In this document: one piece after another, positions 31,048-43,312 of the stretch
Layout: each line of letters begins with the position of its first letter
How positions within the stretch are numbered: the first letter of the stretch is position 1
Origin: Deinococcus sp. KSM4-11
GTDB taxonomy: Bacteria; Deinococcota; Deinococci; Deinococcales; Deinococcaceae
NCBI RefSeq assembly: GCF_004801415.1
Contig: NZ_SSNX01000001.1
Span: 620,001-684,000 of the forward strand
DNA: 64,000 nucleotides
Reading direction: 5' to 3'
Made by a program: the position numbers and the translations under genes
Notes under the pieces: model-generated
Told to the model about the DNA's origin: nothing
The model's database searches: none
Seen by the model: only the letters and a program-made list of their open reading frames with translations

Positions 31048-31773
31048 TCATAAGCGGTTGTCTCCGGCCCACAGGCCGCACTCGGTCTTGCCCTTGCCGG
31101 CCCAGCGGCCCGCGCGGGCGTCCTCGCCGGGGCGCACAGCGCGGGTGCATGTCCAGCAGCCCACGCTCAGGAAGCCGTCGAAATACAGGGGGTTCACCGG
31201 CAGGTCGTGCTCGGTGGCGTACGCCTCCAGCTGCTCGCGCGTCCAGTGGGCGAGCGGATTGACCTTCACGCGCGCTCCACTGTCCTCCACGAAGGGAATA
31301 TCGGCGCGGGTGCTCGCCTGATCGCGGCTGCGGGCGTTCAGCAGCGCCGAGGGTGAGTGCTGCCGCAGGTAATTCTGGAGGGGCGCGACCTTCCGCACCG
31401 CGCAGCAGGTGTCCGGATCGCTCGCGTACAGCGCCGGATCGGTCTGGCCGTCCTCGGGGTGGGCGCCGGCGTTCAAGGTCACGAATCTCAACTCGGGGTA
31501 CCGCGCGGCCAGCCGGTCGCGGGTCGCCAGCGTCTCGGGGAAGTGGTAGCCCGTGTCCACGAACACGACGTCGCCCCGGTAGCCCGCTCGCACGGCCAGA
31601 TCGATCAGCACCACGCCGTTCAGGTTGAAGGCGCTGGGCATCAGCACGTCCGGGTGCGCGGCCATCGCCCAGCGGATCACGTCCAGCGGATCCGTCTCCG
31701 CCGTGAAGGCCTCCGGGCTGGGCACGGGAAGGCCAACTTGCAGGAGCGGACGGGCACCATCCGAGATGGTCAT
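31048..31773 (-). CDS. cysH: phosphoadenylyl/adenylyl-sulfate reductase, Fe-S type
   Basis: A 241-residue reductase that makes sulfite from APS or PAPS using thioredoxin. The four cysteines of the [4Fe-4S] type are present: C123-C124 (DTCCAVRKV) and C206/C209 ([10 protein letters not shown]). The catalytic cysteine C232 is in the C-terminal ECGLW. This cluster is usually linked to APS use. The P-loop-like region around [13 protein letters not shown] is conserved. The start overlaps the cysC stop by four bases. Confidence 0.93.
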   Translation of the reverse strand: MTISDGARPLLQVGLPVPSPEAFTAETDPLDVIRWAMAAHPDVLMPSAFNLNGVVLIDLAVRAGYRGDVVFVDTGYHFPETLATRDRLAARYPELRFVTLNAGAHPEDGQTDPALYASDPDTCCAVRKVAPLQNYLRQHSPSALLNARSRDQASTRADIPFVEDSGARVKVNPLAHWTREQLEAYATEHDLPVNPLYFDGFLSVGCWTCTRAVRPGEDARAGRWAGKGKTECGLWAGDNRL

Positions 31774-32305
31774 AGCCCCAGCCTTCCCAGGAGCTGCTGG
31801 ATGCCGTCCGTCACGGAGATCTTGTGGGTTTCGAGGTGCACGTCCGGAGCGTCGGGCTTCTCGTACGGGTCGCTCACGCCGGTGAAGTGCGGAATCTCGC
31901 CGGCGATGGCCCTCAGGTACAGGCCCTTCACGTCACGCTCGGTGACGACTTCCAGCGGCGCGTCCACGAACACTTCCAGCGCGCTGGGGAACGAAGCCAG
32001 TACCTCGCGCCGGGTGTCGGCATAGGGGCTGATGGCGCTCACGAGCACCGTCACGCCGTGCTTTGCGAGCAGGCCCGCCACGAAGCCGATCCGGCGGACG
32101 TTCGTGTCCCGATCCGCCTTCGTGAATCCCAGGCCCTTGCTGAGGTTCTCGCGCACGGCGTCGCCGTCCAGCAGTTCCACGGCCACGCCGCGCGCCTGAA
32201 GTTCGGCGTACAGGGCGCTCGCCAGCGTGCTCTTGCCCGCACCGCTCAGGCCGGTGAACCAGACCACGCGGCCGGTACCGATGGCGCTGCGCTCGGCGGT
32301 GGCAG

Positions 32306-32309
<4 letters not shown>
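31770..32309 (-). CDS. cysC: adenylyl-sulfate kinase
   Basis: A 179-residue APS kinase producing PAPS. P-loop [14 protein letters not shown] is at about 20-33. The APS-binding [23 protein letters not shown] region and the late RDVKGLY lid motif follow. It overlaps sir upstream and cysH downstream by four bases each, so the three enzymes are translationally coupled. Its presence beside a CysH with APS-type iron-sulfur cysteines is noted in the findings. Confidence 0.94.
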
Positions 32310-33880
<1,571 letters not shown>

Positions 33881-33921
33881 GGGCAGGCTTTTCCTTTGAC
33901 GTCGCGGTGGATCGGGGCGCG

Positions 33922-34380
33922 TCAGCGCTTCAGGACGGTGTAGCGGAGGCGGCGGTACTGGAAGTACATCAGGCAGCCCATACAGATCTTCTTGGACAGG
34001 TTCAGGGCGGCCAGCGCGATCACGATAAGGCCCAGCCCCGCTCCGACCCCGCTCAGGCCAGCGAAGGTGAACAGCGCGGAGGCGAGCAGGAAGGTGCCAC
34101 CCACACCCTGCGCGAACTGGTGCGCGCGCGGATCCTCATCGACGACCTCGGGCTTCAGGCCCAGCGGGCGGCCGAGCAGGCGGTACGCGGCACGCATGGG
34201 CGAGACGTCCGGGGCAATCGCGCCGACCAGCATGGCGGCGCCGAGCACCAGCGTGAACACCGGCAGCGTCAGGAGAACCGCCAGCACGGTCACGGCGATC
34301 ACCGTGACCTGATTGAATTTCAGGGCGCTGAGATCTGTGCGGGCCGGGCGCGAGACGGCAGGAGAGGGCGAGGTAATCAT
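33922..34380 (-). CDS. DUF4395 membrane protein heading the sulfur operon
   Basis: A 152-residue protein with about four membrane segments (near 20-40, 40-55, 92-112 and 113-130) and the DUF4395-like [29 protein letters not shown] stretch at about 67-95. It ends with [11 protein letters not shown], where a C-x2-C pair is present. DUF4395 has no known function but often lies beside thiol or sulfur genes. The ATG at 34380 is preferred over 34422 because a TTGACT/AAGATT promoter lies upstream of it. It probably opens the sulfur operon. Confidence 0.75.
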   Translation of the reverse strand: MITSPSPAVSRPARTDLSALKFNQVTVIAVTVLAVLLTLPVFTLVLGAAMLVGAIAPDVSPMRAAYRLLGRPLGLKPEVVDEDPRAHQFAQGVGGTFLLASALFTFAGLSGVGAGLGLIVIALAALNLSKKICMGCLMYFQYRRLRYTVLKR

Positions 34381-34393
34381 TGATGAAAAGAGT

Positions 34394-34422
34394 AATCTTC
34401 TAAAGCCGACAAAACAAGTCAA
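34394..34422 (-). promoter_or_regulatory. putative promoter of the sulfur operon
   Basis: On the minus strand TTGACT (34422-34417), a 17-base spacer and AAGATT (34399-34394) precede the ATG at 34380. The -10 is poor, so confidence is limited. Confidence 0.4.
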
Positions 34423-34660
34423 CTGATCACCACTGTCTGGACGACTGGCGTCACTGCCAGAGAAACGCCGCCTTCAACTTCTGGGCTCGTCACATGGAAT
34501 GTTGCAAGCGTCGCAAAAGTGGCCCGAGCTTCACGTGTCGAGTGGATCTGGCGTTCTGCACAGATAAAAGATGTCCTGCCCACCTTGAGGCAACTTTCGG
34601 AGCCAGCGGCCCGTACTGTGAGCGCAGGCACCATCTCGCCACCCGACCCGGAGGACTGCC

Positions 34661-36061
34661 ATGATCTCGACTCCACCCCCAGCTCCCCATCGCCCCAAGG
34701 CACGCCGCTCGCCGGTGGCCGCCATCGCCCTGACCGTGCTGGTCGCCCTGGGTGCCGTGGCGGGGGCCACCGCCATCTTCGCCGGACGCACGCAGGTTCT
34801 CGCGCAGGATCTGACCATGCAGCTGAATTCGGCGGCCGGGGCCACCGGCATGGTCACCGTCACCCAGACCGGCTACCAGCGAGGGCTGACGGCGTCCACC
34901 CAGACCATGACCGTCAGCGTGCATCCCCAGGGCAGCGACGCGCCGCTGGATGTGATCCTGACCAACCACATCCAGCACGGGCCGCTGCCCGGACTGCGGG
35001 GCGTGGGGCAGGCGATCATCGACACCGAGATCTCCTTCACCGATCCTCAGGTGCAGGCGGCGTACCTCAAGGCCTTTCCAACGCACCGGCCCACCCTGCA
35101 TACCCTGGTCGGCCTGGGAGGCGGCACGAGAACCACGCTGAACGTCCCGGCCGGCAGCGTGACCGATCAGGGCACCACCGTCACGTGGCAGGCCGCGGAC
35201 GGCACCCTGAACGTGGCTGGGCCACTCACCACCACGGCCATGTCCTGGCCAGGCCTGAAGGTGGTCGCCGGGGAGGGGAGCGCCACCATCGCTGGGCTGA
35301 CTGTGACGGGCACGTCCAGGCGTGATCCGGCCAGCACCGTGCTCGGCACCGGCTCCGGCACTCTGGCCGTGCAGAAGGTCTCGGTCACGGGCAGCGGGCA
35401 GAACCTTGATCTGGGCGACATGAAGGTCAGCAGCGAGACCACTGAGGCCGGGGGGTACTACAGCAGCGCCGTGAAGTACGACGTGGCCACGCTCTCGGTC
35501 GCCGGACAGGTGCTGAACGATCTGCAGCTGCACCTGGGAGTAAACCACCTCGCGGGCGCCCCTCTCCAGCGGATCGTGACGCTGATGCAGAACGTTCAGA
35601 AGACGTCCGGGACGCCGGCCGTGACCAGCCGCGCGGTTCTGCCGGACTTCACGCCGGCCCAGCAACAGCAGCTCCAGAATGATCTGCTCGACCTCGTGAA
35701 AGGTCAGCCTGTGCTCCAGCTCGACCGCCTGAGCGTGCGTCGCCCCGCCGGAGATGTCGTCCTGACCGGGCAGGTCAGCATCCCCGGCGCCGCCACCCTG
35801 AGTGCCGAGCGATTAGCCCAGGTGGCACAGACTCCGGCCATGCTGGGCAGCATGCTCGCCATGAACCTCGATGTGCAGGGCAACGAGGCGGCCGTGACCG
35901 ACCTCGTGGGCTCGTTCGGAGCCACCGGGGCAGACTTCGCGCGTAACATCCAGGCCATGGAGCAGGCCGGATATGTCACGCGCAGTGGCGCCCAGCTCAG
36001 CACCAAGCTGCGGGTTCAGGACGGGGCCTTCACCATGAATGGCAAGGCGCTGGGCCAGTAG
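34661..36061 (+). CDS. DUF945 (YdgA-family) membrane-anchored protein
   Basis: A 466-residue protein with one N-terminal membrane segment (about 18-40, AAIALTVLVALGAVAGATAI) and a large outer or periplasmic beta-rich region. The early TGYQRGL, NHIQHGPLPG and SFTDPQVQAAY stretches follow the YdgA/DUF945 pattern. The family function is unknown; some members are linked to envelope integrity. A GGAGGAC ribosome site supports the ATG at 34661. It is separate from the sulfur operon, which runs the other way. Confidence 0.72.
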   Translation: MISTPPPAPHRPKARRSPVAAIALTVLVALGAVAGATAIFAGRTQVLAQDLTMQLNSAAGATGMVTVTQTGYQRGLTASTQTMTVSVHPQGSDAPLDVILTNHIQHGPLPGLRGVGQAIIDTEISFTDPQVQAAYLKAFPTHRPTLHTLVGLGGGTRTTLNVPAGSVTDQGTTVTWQAADGTLNVAGPLTTTAMSWPGLKVVAGEGSATIAGLTVTGTSRRDPASTVLGTGSGTLAVQKVSVTGSGQNLDLGDMKVSSETTEAGGYYSSAVKYDVATLSVAGQVLNDLQLHLGVNHLAGAPLQRIVTLMQNVQKTSGTPAVTSRAVLPDFTPAQQQQLQNDLLDLVKGQPVLQLDRLSVRRPAGDVVLTGQVSIPGAATLSAERLAQVAQTPAMLGSMLAMNLDVQGNEAAVTDLVGSFGATGADFARNIQAMEQAGYVTRSGAQLSTKLRVQDGAFTMNGKALGQ

Positions 36062-36073
36062 GCCCGCGCGCCG

Positions 36074-36079
36074 TAGACT
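36074..36079 (+). promoter_or_regulatory. leaderless -10 box of the phosphoribosyltransferase pair
   Basis: TAGACT ends six bases before the ATG at 36086. Confidence 0.5.
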
Positions 36080-36085
36080 CGGGAC

Positions 36086-36612
<527 letters not shown>

Positions 36613-36616
<4 letters not shown>

Positions 36617-37158
36617 GCGCGCCCGCATCCGCCCTGACCGTCCGCATCGGTGACGTCGAGCGCACCCTGCCCACCGTGCGCGCCGGCAACCTGGGCCGCG
36701 TGCCGCTGGTGGAATTCATCGGTGATCCGGAGTTCACGAACGCCGCTGCCCAGGCCATGCTCCCCCTGATCCCGGAGGGCACCGACATCCTGCTGACGGT
36801 CGTCACGAACGCGCTGCCGCTCACGCATGAACTCAGCGACCGCTCGGGGCTGCCCTACGTGTGCGCCCGCAAGAAACGCCGGACGTACATGCAGGCCCCG
36901 CTGATCCAGGACGTGCCCAGCCTCAGTCTGGGCGTGGCTGAAACCCTCTGGCTCGACGGGCCGCACGCCGAGCGGCTGCGGGGCAAACGGGTCGCCATCG
37001 TGCAGGACGTGATTGCCAGCGGGGGCACCGCGCAGGCACTCGCCCGGTTCGTCGTTCAGTCGGGCGGAACAGTCAGCGGGTACCTCGCGGCCTTCCGCCA
37101 GGGACAGCCCGTCATGCCCGTCGCGGCGTTGCAGAACCTGCCAGGCCGCTTGCCCTGA
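36613..37158 (+). CDS. second, divergent type I phosphoribosyltransferase
   Basis: A 181-residue paralogue starting with GTG in the overlap with the first PRTase. The PRPP loop reads [14 protein letters not shown] (127-140). The first of the two usual acidic residues is Gln, which may reduce PRPP binding. The [12 protein letters not shown] segment here is ARKKRRTYM. It may be a regulatory partner or a PRTase of altered specificity. It ends two bases from the convergent epimerase gene. Confidence 0.75.
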
Positions 37159-37159
37159 C

Positions 37160-38041
37160 CTACTCTTTCTTCGCGAGCAGGCCCGGCAGGTCGTCCGCGA
37201 GGTGGCGCATGGGGAGGGCGAACACCGTGCGCGCCGGCTCGTTGGGCGCGGTGTTGCCTTCCTTCAGCATGGCGTACTGATCCTTCGTGATCGGCGGGTT
37301 GGGCAGCACCTGCATGAGCGGCACCGCCAGATTCATCAGCGCCAGCGGCACGGGCACGATGGGTTTGGACTTGCCCAGGGCCCCGAGTTCCAGTTCCAGC
37401 AGTTGCCGGAACGTGAACTCATCCGGGCCGGTGAGCGCGTAGGTCTGTCCGGCACTCGCGTCCGAGGCGACCGCGCTAGCAAAGGCCGCCGCCACGTCCT
37501 GTACGCTGACCGGCCGGAACGGGAATGATCCGTCGCCGATCTGCGGCACGACCGGCCCGGTGCTGACCAGTTCCCGCAGCACCCGGCCGAAGAAGTCATC
37601 CCCTGGCCCGAAGATCAGGCTGGGCCGGAAGATCGTGTACGGCAGGCCGGACGACCGCACGAGCGCCTCGGCCCGGCCCTTGGTGGCGCTGTAACCGCTG
37701 GCACTCTGCGGATCGGCTCCCAGCGCGCTCATGTGCACGTACCGCCCGCCGCGCGGCACGGCGGCCAGCACGTTACGCGTGCCCTCGACATGCACGCGCT
37801 CAAAGGTCTGGTCGCCCTTCTCCACGATGATCCCGACCAGATGCACGACGGCGTCCGGGTCGGCCTGGCCGACCGCCCGCTGGACGCTGCCCGGATCGGT
37901 CACATCCAGCTTCAGGGGATGGGCGCTGGCCACGGGCCGGCCGTCGCGGCTGCCCGCCCAGACCTGATGGCCCGCTTCCTGCAACGTCCGCACGACCGCT
38001 CCACCGACGAAGCCGCTGGCCCCCGTCACGAGTACCTTCAT
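37160..38041 (-). CDS. NAD(P)-binding epimerase/complex I NDUFA9-like protein
   Basis: A 293-residue extended SDR. The nucleotide motif [16 protein letters not shown] is at about 4-19. The active-site-like YSATKGRAE has Tyr and Lys in the SDR spacing. The [14 protein letters not shown] and [15 protein letters not shown] segments are typical of the NDUFA9-type atypical SDR group. The natural substrate is not known; this group can also act as a non-catalytic cofactor-binding protein. An AGGAGG site supports the ATG at 38041. It overlaps the CarH-type gene stop by four bases, so the two are co-transcribed. Confidence 0.82.
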   Translation of the reverse strand: MKVLVTGASGFVGGAVVRTLQEAGHQVWAGSRDGRPVASAHPLKLDVTDPGSVQRAVGQADPDAVVHLVGIIVEKGDQTFERVHVEGTRNVLAAVPRGGRYVHMSALGADPQSASGYSATKGRAEALVRSSGLPYTIFRPSLIFGPGDDFFGRVLRELVSTGPVVPQIGDGSFPFRPVSVQDVAAAFASAVASDASAGQTYALTGPDEFTFRQLLELELGALGKSKPIVPVPLALMNLAVPLMQVLPNPPITKDQYAMLKEGNTAPNEPARTVFALPMRHLADDLPGLLAKKE

Positions 38042-38982
38042 AGTTCCTCCTGACGGCCTGTGGCCGCGCCGGGCGATCTCAACCGGCTGGCGATCAGCGT
38101 GGCCGCCGCACCGAGATCCGGCCCGGAATGGATGCCCCGCAACTCGACGGCCAAGTCCGGCCGCTGGTTGATCAGCGCCCCACCCAGGAACAGGGGCAGG
38201 TTCAGGTCGTCCAGATCGTGGCGCTGCGCCCGCATGCCCGGCAAGGCCCACTCGCCCTGGAGGGCCAGCACGATGGCCGCCGCGCCACGGTGCCGGGCAT
38301 ACACGGCCAGGTCGCCCAACGGGGTGTTCGCACCCACGTAAGCGACACGCACGCCCCGGCGGCCCAGGACGAGTGTCAGCATCATCAGGCCCAGCTCATG
38401 CTGCTCGCCCGGCGCGCACGCGGCCACGACCAGCGGCCCAGCGGTGCCGGGCACATCCGTGGTGTTCATCATGGCGCCCAGCCGGGCCCGCAGGAAGGCG
38501 CTGGCCTGATGTTCGTGCGACACGGTGATCTCGCCCTTCTCCCAGCGCTCACCGATCTCGACCAGCGTGGGAGTGATCACATGCGCCAGTACGTCCTCCT
38601 GCGACAACTGTGTGTGGGCTTCTCCCAGAATGGCCTGAGCCCGGGCAGGATCCGAGGCCAGCAGCGCGGTCGTCAGGTCAGCGGCCAACGTCCCGGCGTC
38701 TGTCGCGACCCGGGAGCCCGACGGCAGGGGATCGAGACCCACCAGGGTCAGTTCCGCCGCGCGGCTGGCCGCGACGCCCTGCATCAGGTGGGCCTGCATC
38801 CGTCCGATCTCGACCACGTCCTGCGGCGAATACAGGCGGTAGCCGCTGCTGTTGCGTACCGGACGCGGAAAGCCGTAGCGCCGTTCCCACTGCCGCAGGG
38901 TGGTGGCCGGCACGCCGGTCTGCGACTCGACTTCGGAGGCCGTGTACATGGCGGTGTGCGGTGGGAGCGCGGCGACGTCCAT
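38038..38982 (-). CDS. carH: MerR-family B12-dependent photoreceptor regulator (CarH/LitR type)
   Basis: A 314-residue regulator. A MerR winged helix is at about 12-82 ([20 protein letters not shown]). The C-terminal half is a B12-binding module. It keeps the CarH hallmark W147-x9-E157-H158 and the lower ligand H195 in EQHELG. In CarH proteins adenosylcobalamin holds a DNA-bound tetramer in the dark and light breaks it. The gene is divergent from UbiA- and CrtI-family carotenoid genes, its expected targets. Light control is inferred, not shown. It is the first gene of a pair with the NDUFA9-like SDR. Confidence 0.82.
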   Translation of the reverse strand: MDVAALPPHTAMYTASEVESQTGVPATTLRQWERRYGFPRPVRNSSGYRLYSPQDVVEIGRMQAHLMQGVAASRAAELTLVGLDPLPSGSRVATDAGTLAADLTTALLASDPARAQAILGEAHTQLSQEDVLAHVITPTLVEIGERWEKGEITVSHEHQASAFLRARLGAMMNTTDVPGTAGPLVVAACAPGEQHELGLMMLTLVLGRRGVRVAYVGANTPLGDLAVYARHRGAAAIVLALQGEWALPGMRAQRHDLDDLNLPLFLGGALINQRPDLAVELRGIHSGPDLGAAATLIASRLRSPGAATGRQEEL

Positions 38983-39015
38983 TCCTGTCCATTGTTCAGG
39001 ACGTGCGGCACTCCG

Positions 39016-39021
39016 ATGGTA
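39016..39021 (-). promoter_or_regulatory. possible -10 box of the CarH-type gene
   Basis: TACCAT on the minus strand lies 33 bases before the ATG at 38982. No -35 is evident. Confidence 0.25.
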
Positions 39022-39037
39022 AGCATTCGTCCCCTCA

Positions 39038-39049
39038 CCCGGATCCGGG
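39038..39049. promoter_or_regulatory. 12-bp palindrome in the carH/ubiA divergent promoter region
   Basis: CCCGGATCCGGG is a perfect palindrome between the two divergent starts. It is a candidate operator, though it does not resemble the AT-rich CarH half-site known from other bacteria. Confidence 0.3.
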
Positions 39050-39074
39050 CCGCATCTGCCGGACTGGGTGAACC

Positions 39075-39080
39075 TACAAT
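39075..39080 (+). promoter_or_regulatory. -10 box of the carotenoid operon
   Basis: TACAAT ends 15 bases before the ATG at 39096. The sequence CTACAATG also contains the TACA core seen in CarH operators, so a repressor could block this box. Confidence 0.45.
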
Positions 39081-39095
39081 GCAGCCCGGACGACC

Positions 39096-39986
39096 ATGCG
39101 ATCCCGCACCCAGACCCTTCCCGCGACCCTGCCCCTGCGACGCCTGTTGACGGTGTCGCGGCCCGCGTTGTGGATCAATACCATCGGCACCCTCGTCACG
39201 GGCGTATGGCTTACGGGCCGGTTGTACACCCTCGAGATCGACGTCTTACTGCTGCTGGCCTACCTGACGCTGCCCTTCAATCTGCTCATCTACGGCTTGA
39301 ACGACCTGTGGGATCGTGAGGAAGACGCCCGCAGTTCCCGCAAGGGCGGCTGGCAGGGAGCGCGACTGGCCGACCGGGAAGCGGCCCCTTTGCTGCGGGC
39401 GACGCTGGCGTGGAACCTGCCGCCCCTGCTGGTGCTGGCCATCGTCCTCCCGCCGCGCGCGACGCTGGTCCTGGCCGTGGCGGCGGCGCTGTTCGCGGCG
39501 TACAGCCTGCCGCCCCTGCGCCTGAAAGCGCGCCCGGTTCTGGACGGGCTGAGCAATGTCGCCTACGCCCTGCCGCTGGCCCTCCCGGCCCTGGTGCTGG
39601 GTACGTCCGTGCCGTGGCTGCCGCTGCTCGCCCTGATGGCCTACTCGGTGGGAAAGCACGCCTTTGACGCCGTGCAGGACATCCCAGCCGACCGTCACGT
39701 GGGCACCACGACCATCGCCACCGCGCTCGGCGTGCGGGGGTCGGCGTGGTACGCGCTGGGCTGGTTCACGGTGGCGGCGGCCCTCCTTGTCCCAATTTCA
39801 GGTCTCACGGCGCTGGCGCTGGCCCTGGCCTGTGGTGGCATGGCCATCGCCCTCCTGTCCCGCCCTACGCCGGAGCAGGCGGCCCGCCTGTACCCGCTGA
39901 GCATCGTGACGCCATGGATCGTGGGCACCGTTGCAGGCGTGCAACTCGTGTACCTGCTGGCCCGTGGTCTGTGGCACGGCCCCTGA
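39096..39986 (+). CDS. UbiA-family prenyltransferase, lycopene elongase-like
   Basis: A 296-residue membrane prenyltransferase with about eight segments. The first Asp-rich motif is [22 protein letters not shown] (N/D-xxxD spacing) and the second is [27 protein letters not shown] resembles halophilic lycopene elongases that add C5 units to carotenoids, rather than UbiA for ubiquinone. A role in menaquinone or heme O synthesis is the alternative. It lies three bases before the CrtI-family gene and divergent from the CarH-type gene. Confidence 0.8.
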   Translation: MRSRTQTLPATLPLRRLLTVSRPALWINTIGTLVTGVWLTGRLYTLEIDVLLLLAYLTLPFNLLIYGLNDLWDREEDARSSRKGGWQGARLADREAAPLLRATLAWNLPPLLVLAIVLPPRATLVLAVAAALFAAYSLPPLRLKARPVLDGLSNVAYALPLALPALVLGTSVPWLPLLALMAYSVGKHAFDAVQDIPADRHVGTTTIATALGVRGSAWYALGWFTVAAALLVPISGLTALALALACGGMAIALLSRPTPEQAARLYPLSIVTPWIVGTVAGVQLVYLLARGLWHGP

Positions 39987-39989
39987 CCT

Positions 39990-41336
39990 GTGTCCCAACT
40001 CCACTCTGTCGGTGTGATTGGGGGCGGCCTGGCGGGGCTGGCGCTGGCGGCCCTGCTGGCGCAACGCGGGCATAGTGTCACCGTGTACGATCGCGACCGC
40101 GCCGGCGGCAAGCTGCGCCGGGAATCTGTGGGCGGCCTGACCTTCGATACCGGCCCCAGCCTTTTCACCTTCCCGGACGTATGGCGCGCGTATCTGGCCC
40201 GCCTGGGTGAACGCGACCCGCTCGATCTGCGCCCGATTCCCGGCGGTTTGGGCATGCACCACACTCCCTTCGGTTCCGTGGCCCTGCCCGTTCCGGAAGG
40301 TCACGCCCTGTTCCACCAGTGGCAGCGGTACCTGAGGGCTGTGGCGCCCCTCAGACCCCACGTGACGGCCCTCCTGACGACTCCTCCCGATCTGGGCGAT
40401 CCGACCTTTCGGCGGGCGTCATGGGCGCTGTTGCGGGTCATCGGGCCCCATCTGACGGCCGCCTCGTGGCTGCGTGACCAGAACCTGGCCCCTGCCCTTG
40501 AACATGCGCTGGCGACCCATGCCCTGAACGCGGGGCTCGCTCCCCAGGAGGCTCCGGCACTGTACGCCCTGATTCCTGGGCTGCTGAATGCCGAGGTCTT
40601 CGCTCCCGCCTTGGGGATGGGAACGCTGCTCGATGCCCTCCAGGACATGAACGGGCGGCGTGGCGTGGCCGTCCGCGAGGCCGCCGAGATCGTCCGCCTT
40701 CGGGACACCACGGTTACGCTGGCGTGTGGGGAGGCCACCAGGCATGACGTGGTGGTCAGCGCCATCGATCCGGTTCGACTCGCGGCCCTGCGGAACCGGT
40801 CGCTGGGCAGTCCGGTGGCCCGCCGAACCGTGAGCGGACTGGCGCTATACGTGGCACTGACCCGGCCGCTGCCGTTGCCCGCGACCAGCATCGTGGCTCC
40901 CGACGACTTCACAACCTTCCGGGAGGCGATGCGTGCCGGAGCCCTGCCGCCGACCACCCTGGCCCTGGTCCACCACGCCTTTCCACGACTGGCCGTACTG
41001 CTGAGCACCCCGGCCACGGGCCGATCCCTCGCGCCGGATCACCCGTGGGTACAGACCCAGCTCCACCGTCTGGAACGAATGCTCGACACACCCGGTCTGC
41101 GGTCGACTGGAGTGGACACAGTTGGTCTCTCGCCCGACCACTACGCAGCGGGGGGCCATCCCGGTGGAGCGATCTACGGCCTGGGCCTGCCGCCCTGGCG
41201 GGCCGGGCCGTTCCACCCGCAGCCCTACCGCGTGGCCCGCAACATGTGGCAGGTGGGCACAGGTGTCCATCCGGGCGGCGGGATCCCCGCCATTCTGGGC
41301 GGCGCGCTGATGGTGGACACGTTGATGGCCCGATGA
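39990..41336 (+). CDS. CrtI-family phytoene desaturase/carotenoid oxidoreductase
   Basis: A 448-residue flavoprotein. The FAD motif [20 protein letters not shown] is at about 9-28. The C terminus has [17 protein letters not shown], the standard CrtI ending. The middle [14 protein letters not shown] is typical. The family desaturates, hydroxylates or isomerises carotenoids, and the precise step is not predictable. It starts with GTG three bases after the UbiA-type gene, so the two form an operon under the carH/ubiA promoter region. It may act on the product of the elongase. Confidence 0.85.
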   Translation: MSQLHSVGVIGGGLAGLALAALLAQRGHSVTVYDRDRAGGKLRRESVGGLTFDTGPSLFTFPDVWRAYLARLGERDPLDLRPIPGGLGMHHTPFGSVALPVPEGHALFHQWQRYLRAVAPLRPHVTALLTTPPDLGDPTFRRASWALLRVIGPHLTAASWLRDQNLAPALEHALATHALNAGLAPQEAPALYALIPGLLNAEVFAPALGMGTLLDALQDMNGRRGVAVREAAEIVRLRDTTVTLACGEATRHDVVVSAIDPVRLAALRNRSLGSPVARRTVSGLALYVALTRPLPLPATSIVAPDDFTTFREAMRAGALPPTTLALVHHAFPRLAVLLSTPATGRSLAPDHPWVQTQLHRLERMLDTPGLRSTGVDTVGLSPDHYAAGGHPGGAIYGLGLPPWRAGPFHPQPYRVARNMWQVGTGVHPGGGIPAILGGALMVDTLMAR

Positions 41337-41348
41337 ACCGAATAGAAA

Positions 41349-41374
41349 CAGCCCCCACGGAAAGTGGGGAGCTG
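41349..41374 (-). terminator. terminator between the CrtI-family and protease genes
   Basis: CAGC-CCCCAC and GTGGGG-A-GCTG form a 10-bp stem with one bulge. On the minus strand TTTCTATT follows, so it can end the protease transcript; it may also stop the other strand. Confidence 0.6.
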
Positions 41375-41389
41375 CGGTGGTGGCCGACT

Positions 41390-43138
41390 TCAGTTGCCGG
41401 TGATGGCCTTGTAGGGATCGACCAGGCCGTAGCCGAAGTTATTGTCCTTGCCGGTCGTGCCGAGGTCCTTGGCGGTGCTGGTCAGCAGGTTCAGGAGCTG
41501 GGTGTTCGTCAGGGTGGGCTTGGCGGCCCAGACCACGGCGGCGGCGGCCGAAACGTGCGGGGTGGCCATGCTGGTGCCGTCGAAGTACTCGTAGTCGGCG
41601 GTGGTAACCGAGACCGTGCCGGTGGTCGGCAGTTTGGTCAGCAGGGACTGGCCGTCGGTCTGCTGGAGGCCTACGACTGGGATGGTATACGTATTCGTGA
41701 GGCTCATGCCCAGGGGGCCGGCCGCGTTGTTGTAGATCATCACGGCCTTAGCGCCACTGGCGCTGGCATTGGCGACCTTCTCCTCGAAGGTGCAGGTGCC
41801 GCGCGAAATCAGGGCGATGGTACCGGCCAGGGCCGCGTTGCGGGTGCTGGTGCCGCAGAATTCGTTGTTCCCGGCGGTGCCCGTGCCGTCGCCAGCCTTG
41901 ACGATGGTGCCGGTGAAGGTGGTCTTGCTGGACTTGTCGGCGCCGGTCACGCCCGTGAAGGTCACACCGCCCCCATTGGCCGAAGCGGCCGCCCCCGCAC
42001 CCAAGGGCACGCTGCTGAGCACGCCCACGCCGGGGCCAGACAGGTCAACCTGCGTGCCGAAGTTGCTGAAGCTCGCCTTCGCCAGGGTGTTGTCCACGGC
42101 GGCCACACCGACCACGTTGGTGTAGGCGGCCGGGTACGAGACGGCGGCGCCGTCGTTCCCGGTGGCCGCCACGATCAGGGCGCCCTTGTTGTACGCGGCG
42201 GTGTAGGCGCGCTGTTCGGTTGTGGTCTTGCTGCCGCCGCCCAGGCTCATGGAAATGACGACCTTGTCTTCGGCGCCGCCCTGTGATTTCAGCTGGGCCA
42301 CGCACCAGTTCACGCCGTTGATGATCCCGGCGCTGCTGCCCGAGCCCGCGTCGCCCAGCACGCGCGCCATGTACAGGTCGGTGCCCGAGGCCACGCCGCC
42401 CACACCGTTCGCATCTTCGCCGGGTTGCAGACCGGCCGCTCCAGTGCCTGAACCATACTGCGCGAAGACCGTGCCGGACACGTGCGTGCCGTGGTGCGAG
42501 ACGTCGTTCAGGGCGTAGGGGTCGTTCCGGTTGGCCTCGGTGGTCACGAAGTTCTTGAAGCCCTTGAGCTTGTGCTGGAACTCCGGGTGGGTGCCGTCGA
42601 TGCCCGTGTCCGTGATGCACACGGCGACCTTCGTGGTGGCCGCGCCAGTGTACCCGGCCGTGCGGAGGGCCGGCACCCGCAGGGCGTTGTCGCCCCAGGT
42701 GTACTCCCCGTTGGGCGTGTAGACCGCCTGGGTGGTGATGGGCGTGCCGGTGCCCGGTTTGGCGGTGGCCTCAGCGTCCGTGGACAGGTGCCGGCTGCCC
42801 AGGGCATGATGCACGGCCTCCTGTTCCACATACTCGACGAGGGGGTTCGACCGGAGCTTGGCCAGCGCAGCGGGCGTGAGCCTTACTGCGGCGGCGCTGA
42901 TGTCGGCCCACTGGCTGGTGACGACGCCACCTGCCGCGGCGATGGCCAGTGCCTGCACGGCCGCCTGCTCGCTGAGGCTCTGGGTGCCCAGGCTGGTCTG
43001 CTTGAAGCCCACCAGGTAGGCCGCCGTGCTGTCGGAGACGGCGGGTGCACTGGCGGCGGGCGACACGGCCGTCTGCTGGCTGCACGCGGCGAGGGTCAGG
43101 GCGAGGGTGGCGGCGAGCAGGGAGCGCGTGTGCTTCAT
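41390..43138 (-). CDS. S8 subtilisin-type lipoprotein protease with PA domain
   Basis: A 582-residue secreted serine protease. Signal peptide and lipobox LAAC put a lipidated Cys19 at the membrane. An I9-like propeptide covers about 35-110. The catalytic triad is Asp177 (CITDTGIDGTHP), His216 (SHHGTHVSGT) and Ser523 (YFDGTSMATPHV), and the Asn-type oxyanion site is in ATGNDG. A PA domain is inserted at about 360-480. It likely digests extracellular protein to feed peptide importers. A GGAGG site fixes the ATG at 43138; an in-frame ATG at 43327 is rejected. Confidence 0.92.
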   Translation of the reverse strand: MKHTRSLLAATLALTLAACSQQTAVSPAASAPAVSDSTAAYLVGFKQTSLGTQSLSEQAAVQALAIAAAGGVVTSQWADISAAAVRLTPAALAKLRSNPLVEYVEQEAVHHALGSRHLSTDAEATAKPGTGTPITTQAVYTPNGEYTWGDNALRVPALRTAGYTGAATTKVAVCITDTGIDGTHPEFQHKLKGFKNFVTTEANRNDPYALNDVSHHGTHVSGTVFAQYGSGTGAAGLQPGEDANGVGGVASGTDLYMARVLGDAGSGSSAGIINGVNWCVAQLKSQGGAEDKVVISMSLGGGSKTTTEQRAYTAAYNKGALIVAATGNDGAAVSYPAAYTNVVGVAAVDNTLAKASFSNFGTQVDLSGPGVGVLSSVPLGAGAAASANGGGVTFTGVTGADKSSKTTFTGTIVKAGDGTGTAGNNEFCGTSTRNAALAGTIALISRGTCTFEEKVANASASGAKAVMIYNNAAGPLGMSLTNTYTIPVVGLQQTDGQSLLTKLPTTGTVSVTTADYEYFDGTSMATPHVSAAAAVVWAAKPTLTNTQLLNLLTSTAKDLGTTGKDNNFGYGLVDPYKAITGN

Positions 43139-43312
43139 GAATCCTCCGGAGAACGCAGCGAGGGACGACCGGGCCGACACAGGGCCGCCGTGGATCGACC
43201 CTCGGAGGGGATGCGGGCCTGAGCGTAGTGTTCTGAAACGGTTGAGCTGCAGTGAACTGGGGCGAATCCTAAAGTGATGTTCTGACAGTTCGTTCAACTT
43301 GTCTAGGTAGGA

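Noticed and set aside
38945..38985. TGTACA-like sequences in the CarH-type gene start as a CarH operator
   Set aside because: They lie inside the coding region and do not form the repeated half-sites expected of a CarH operator.
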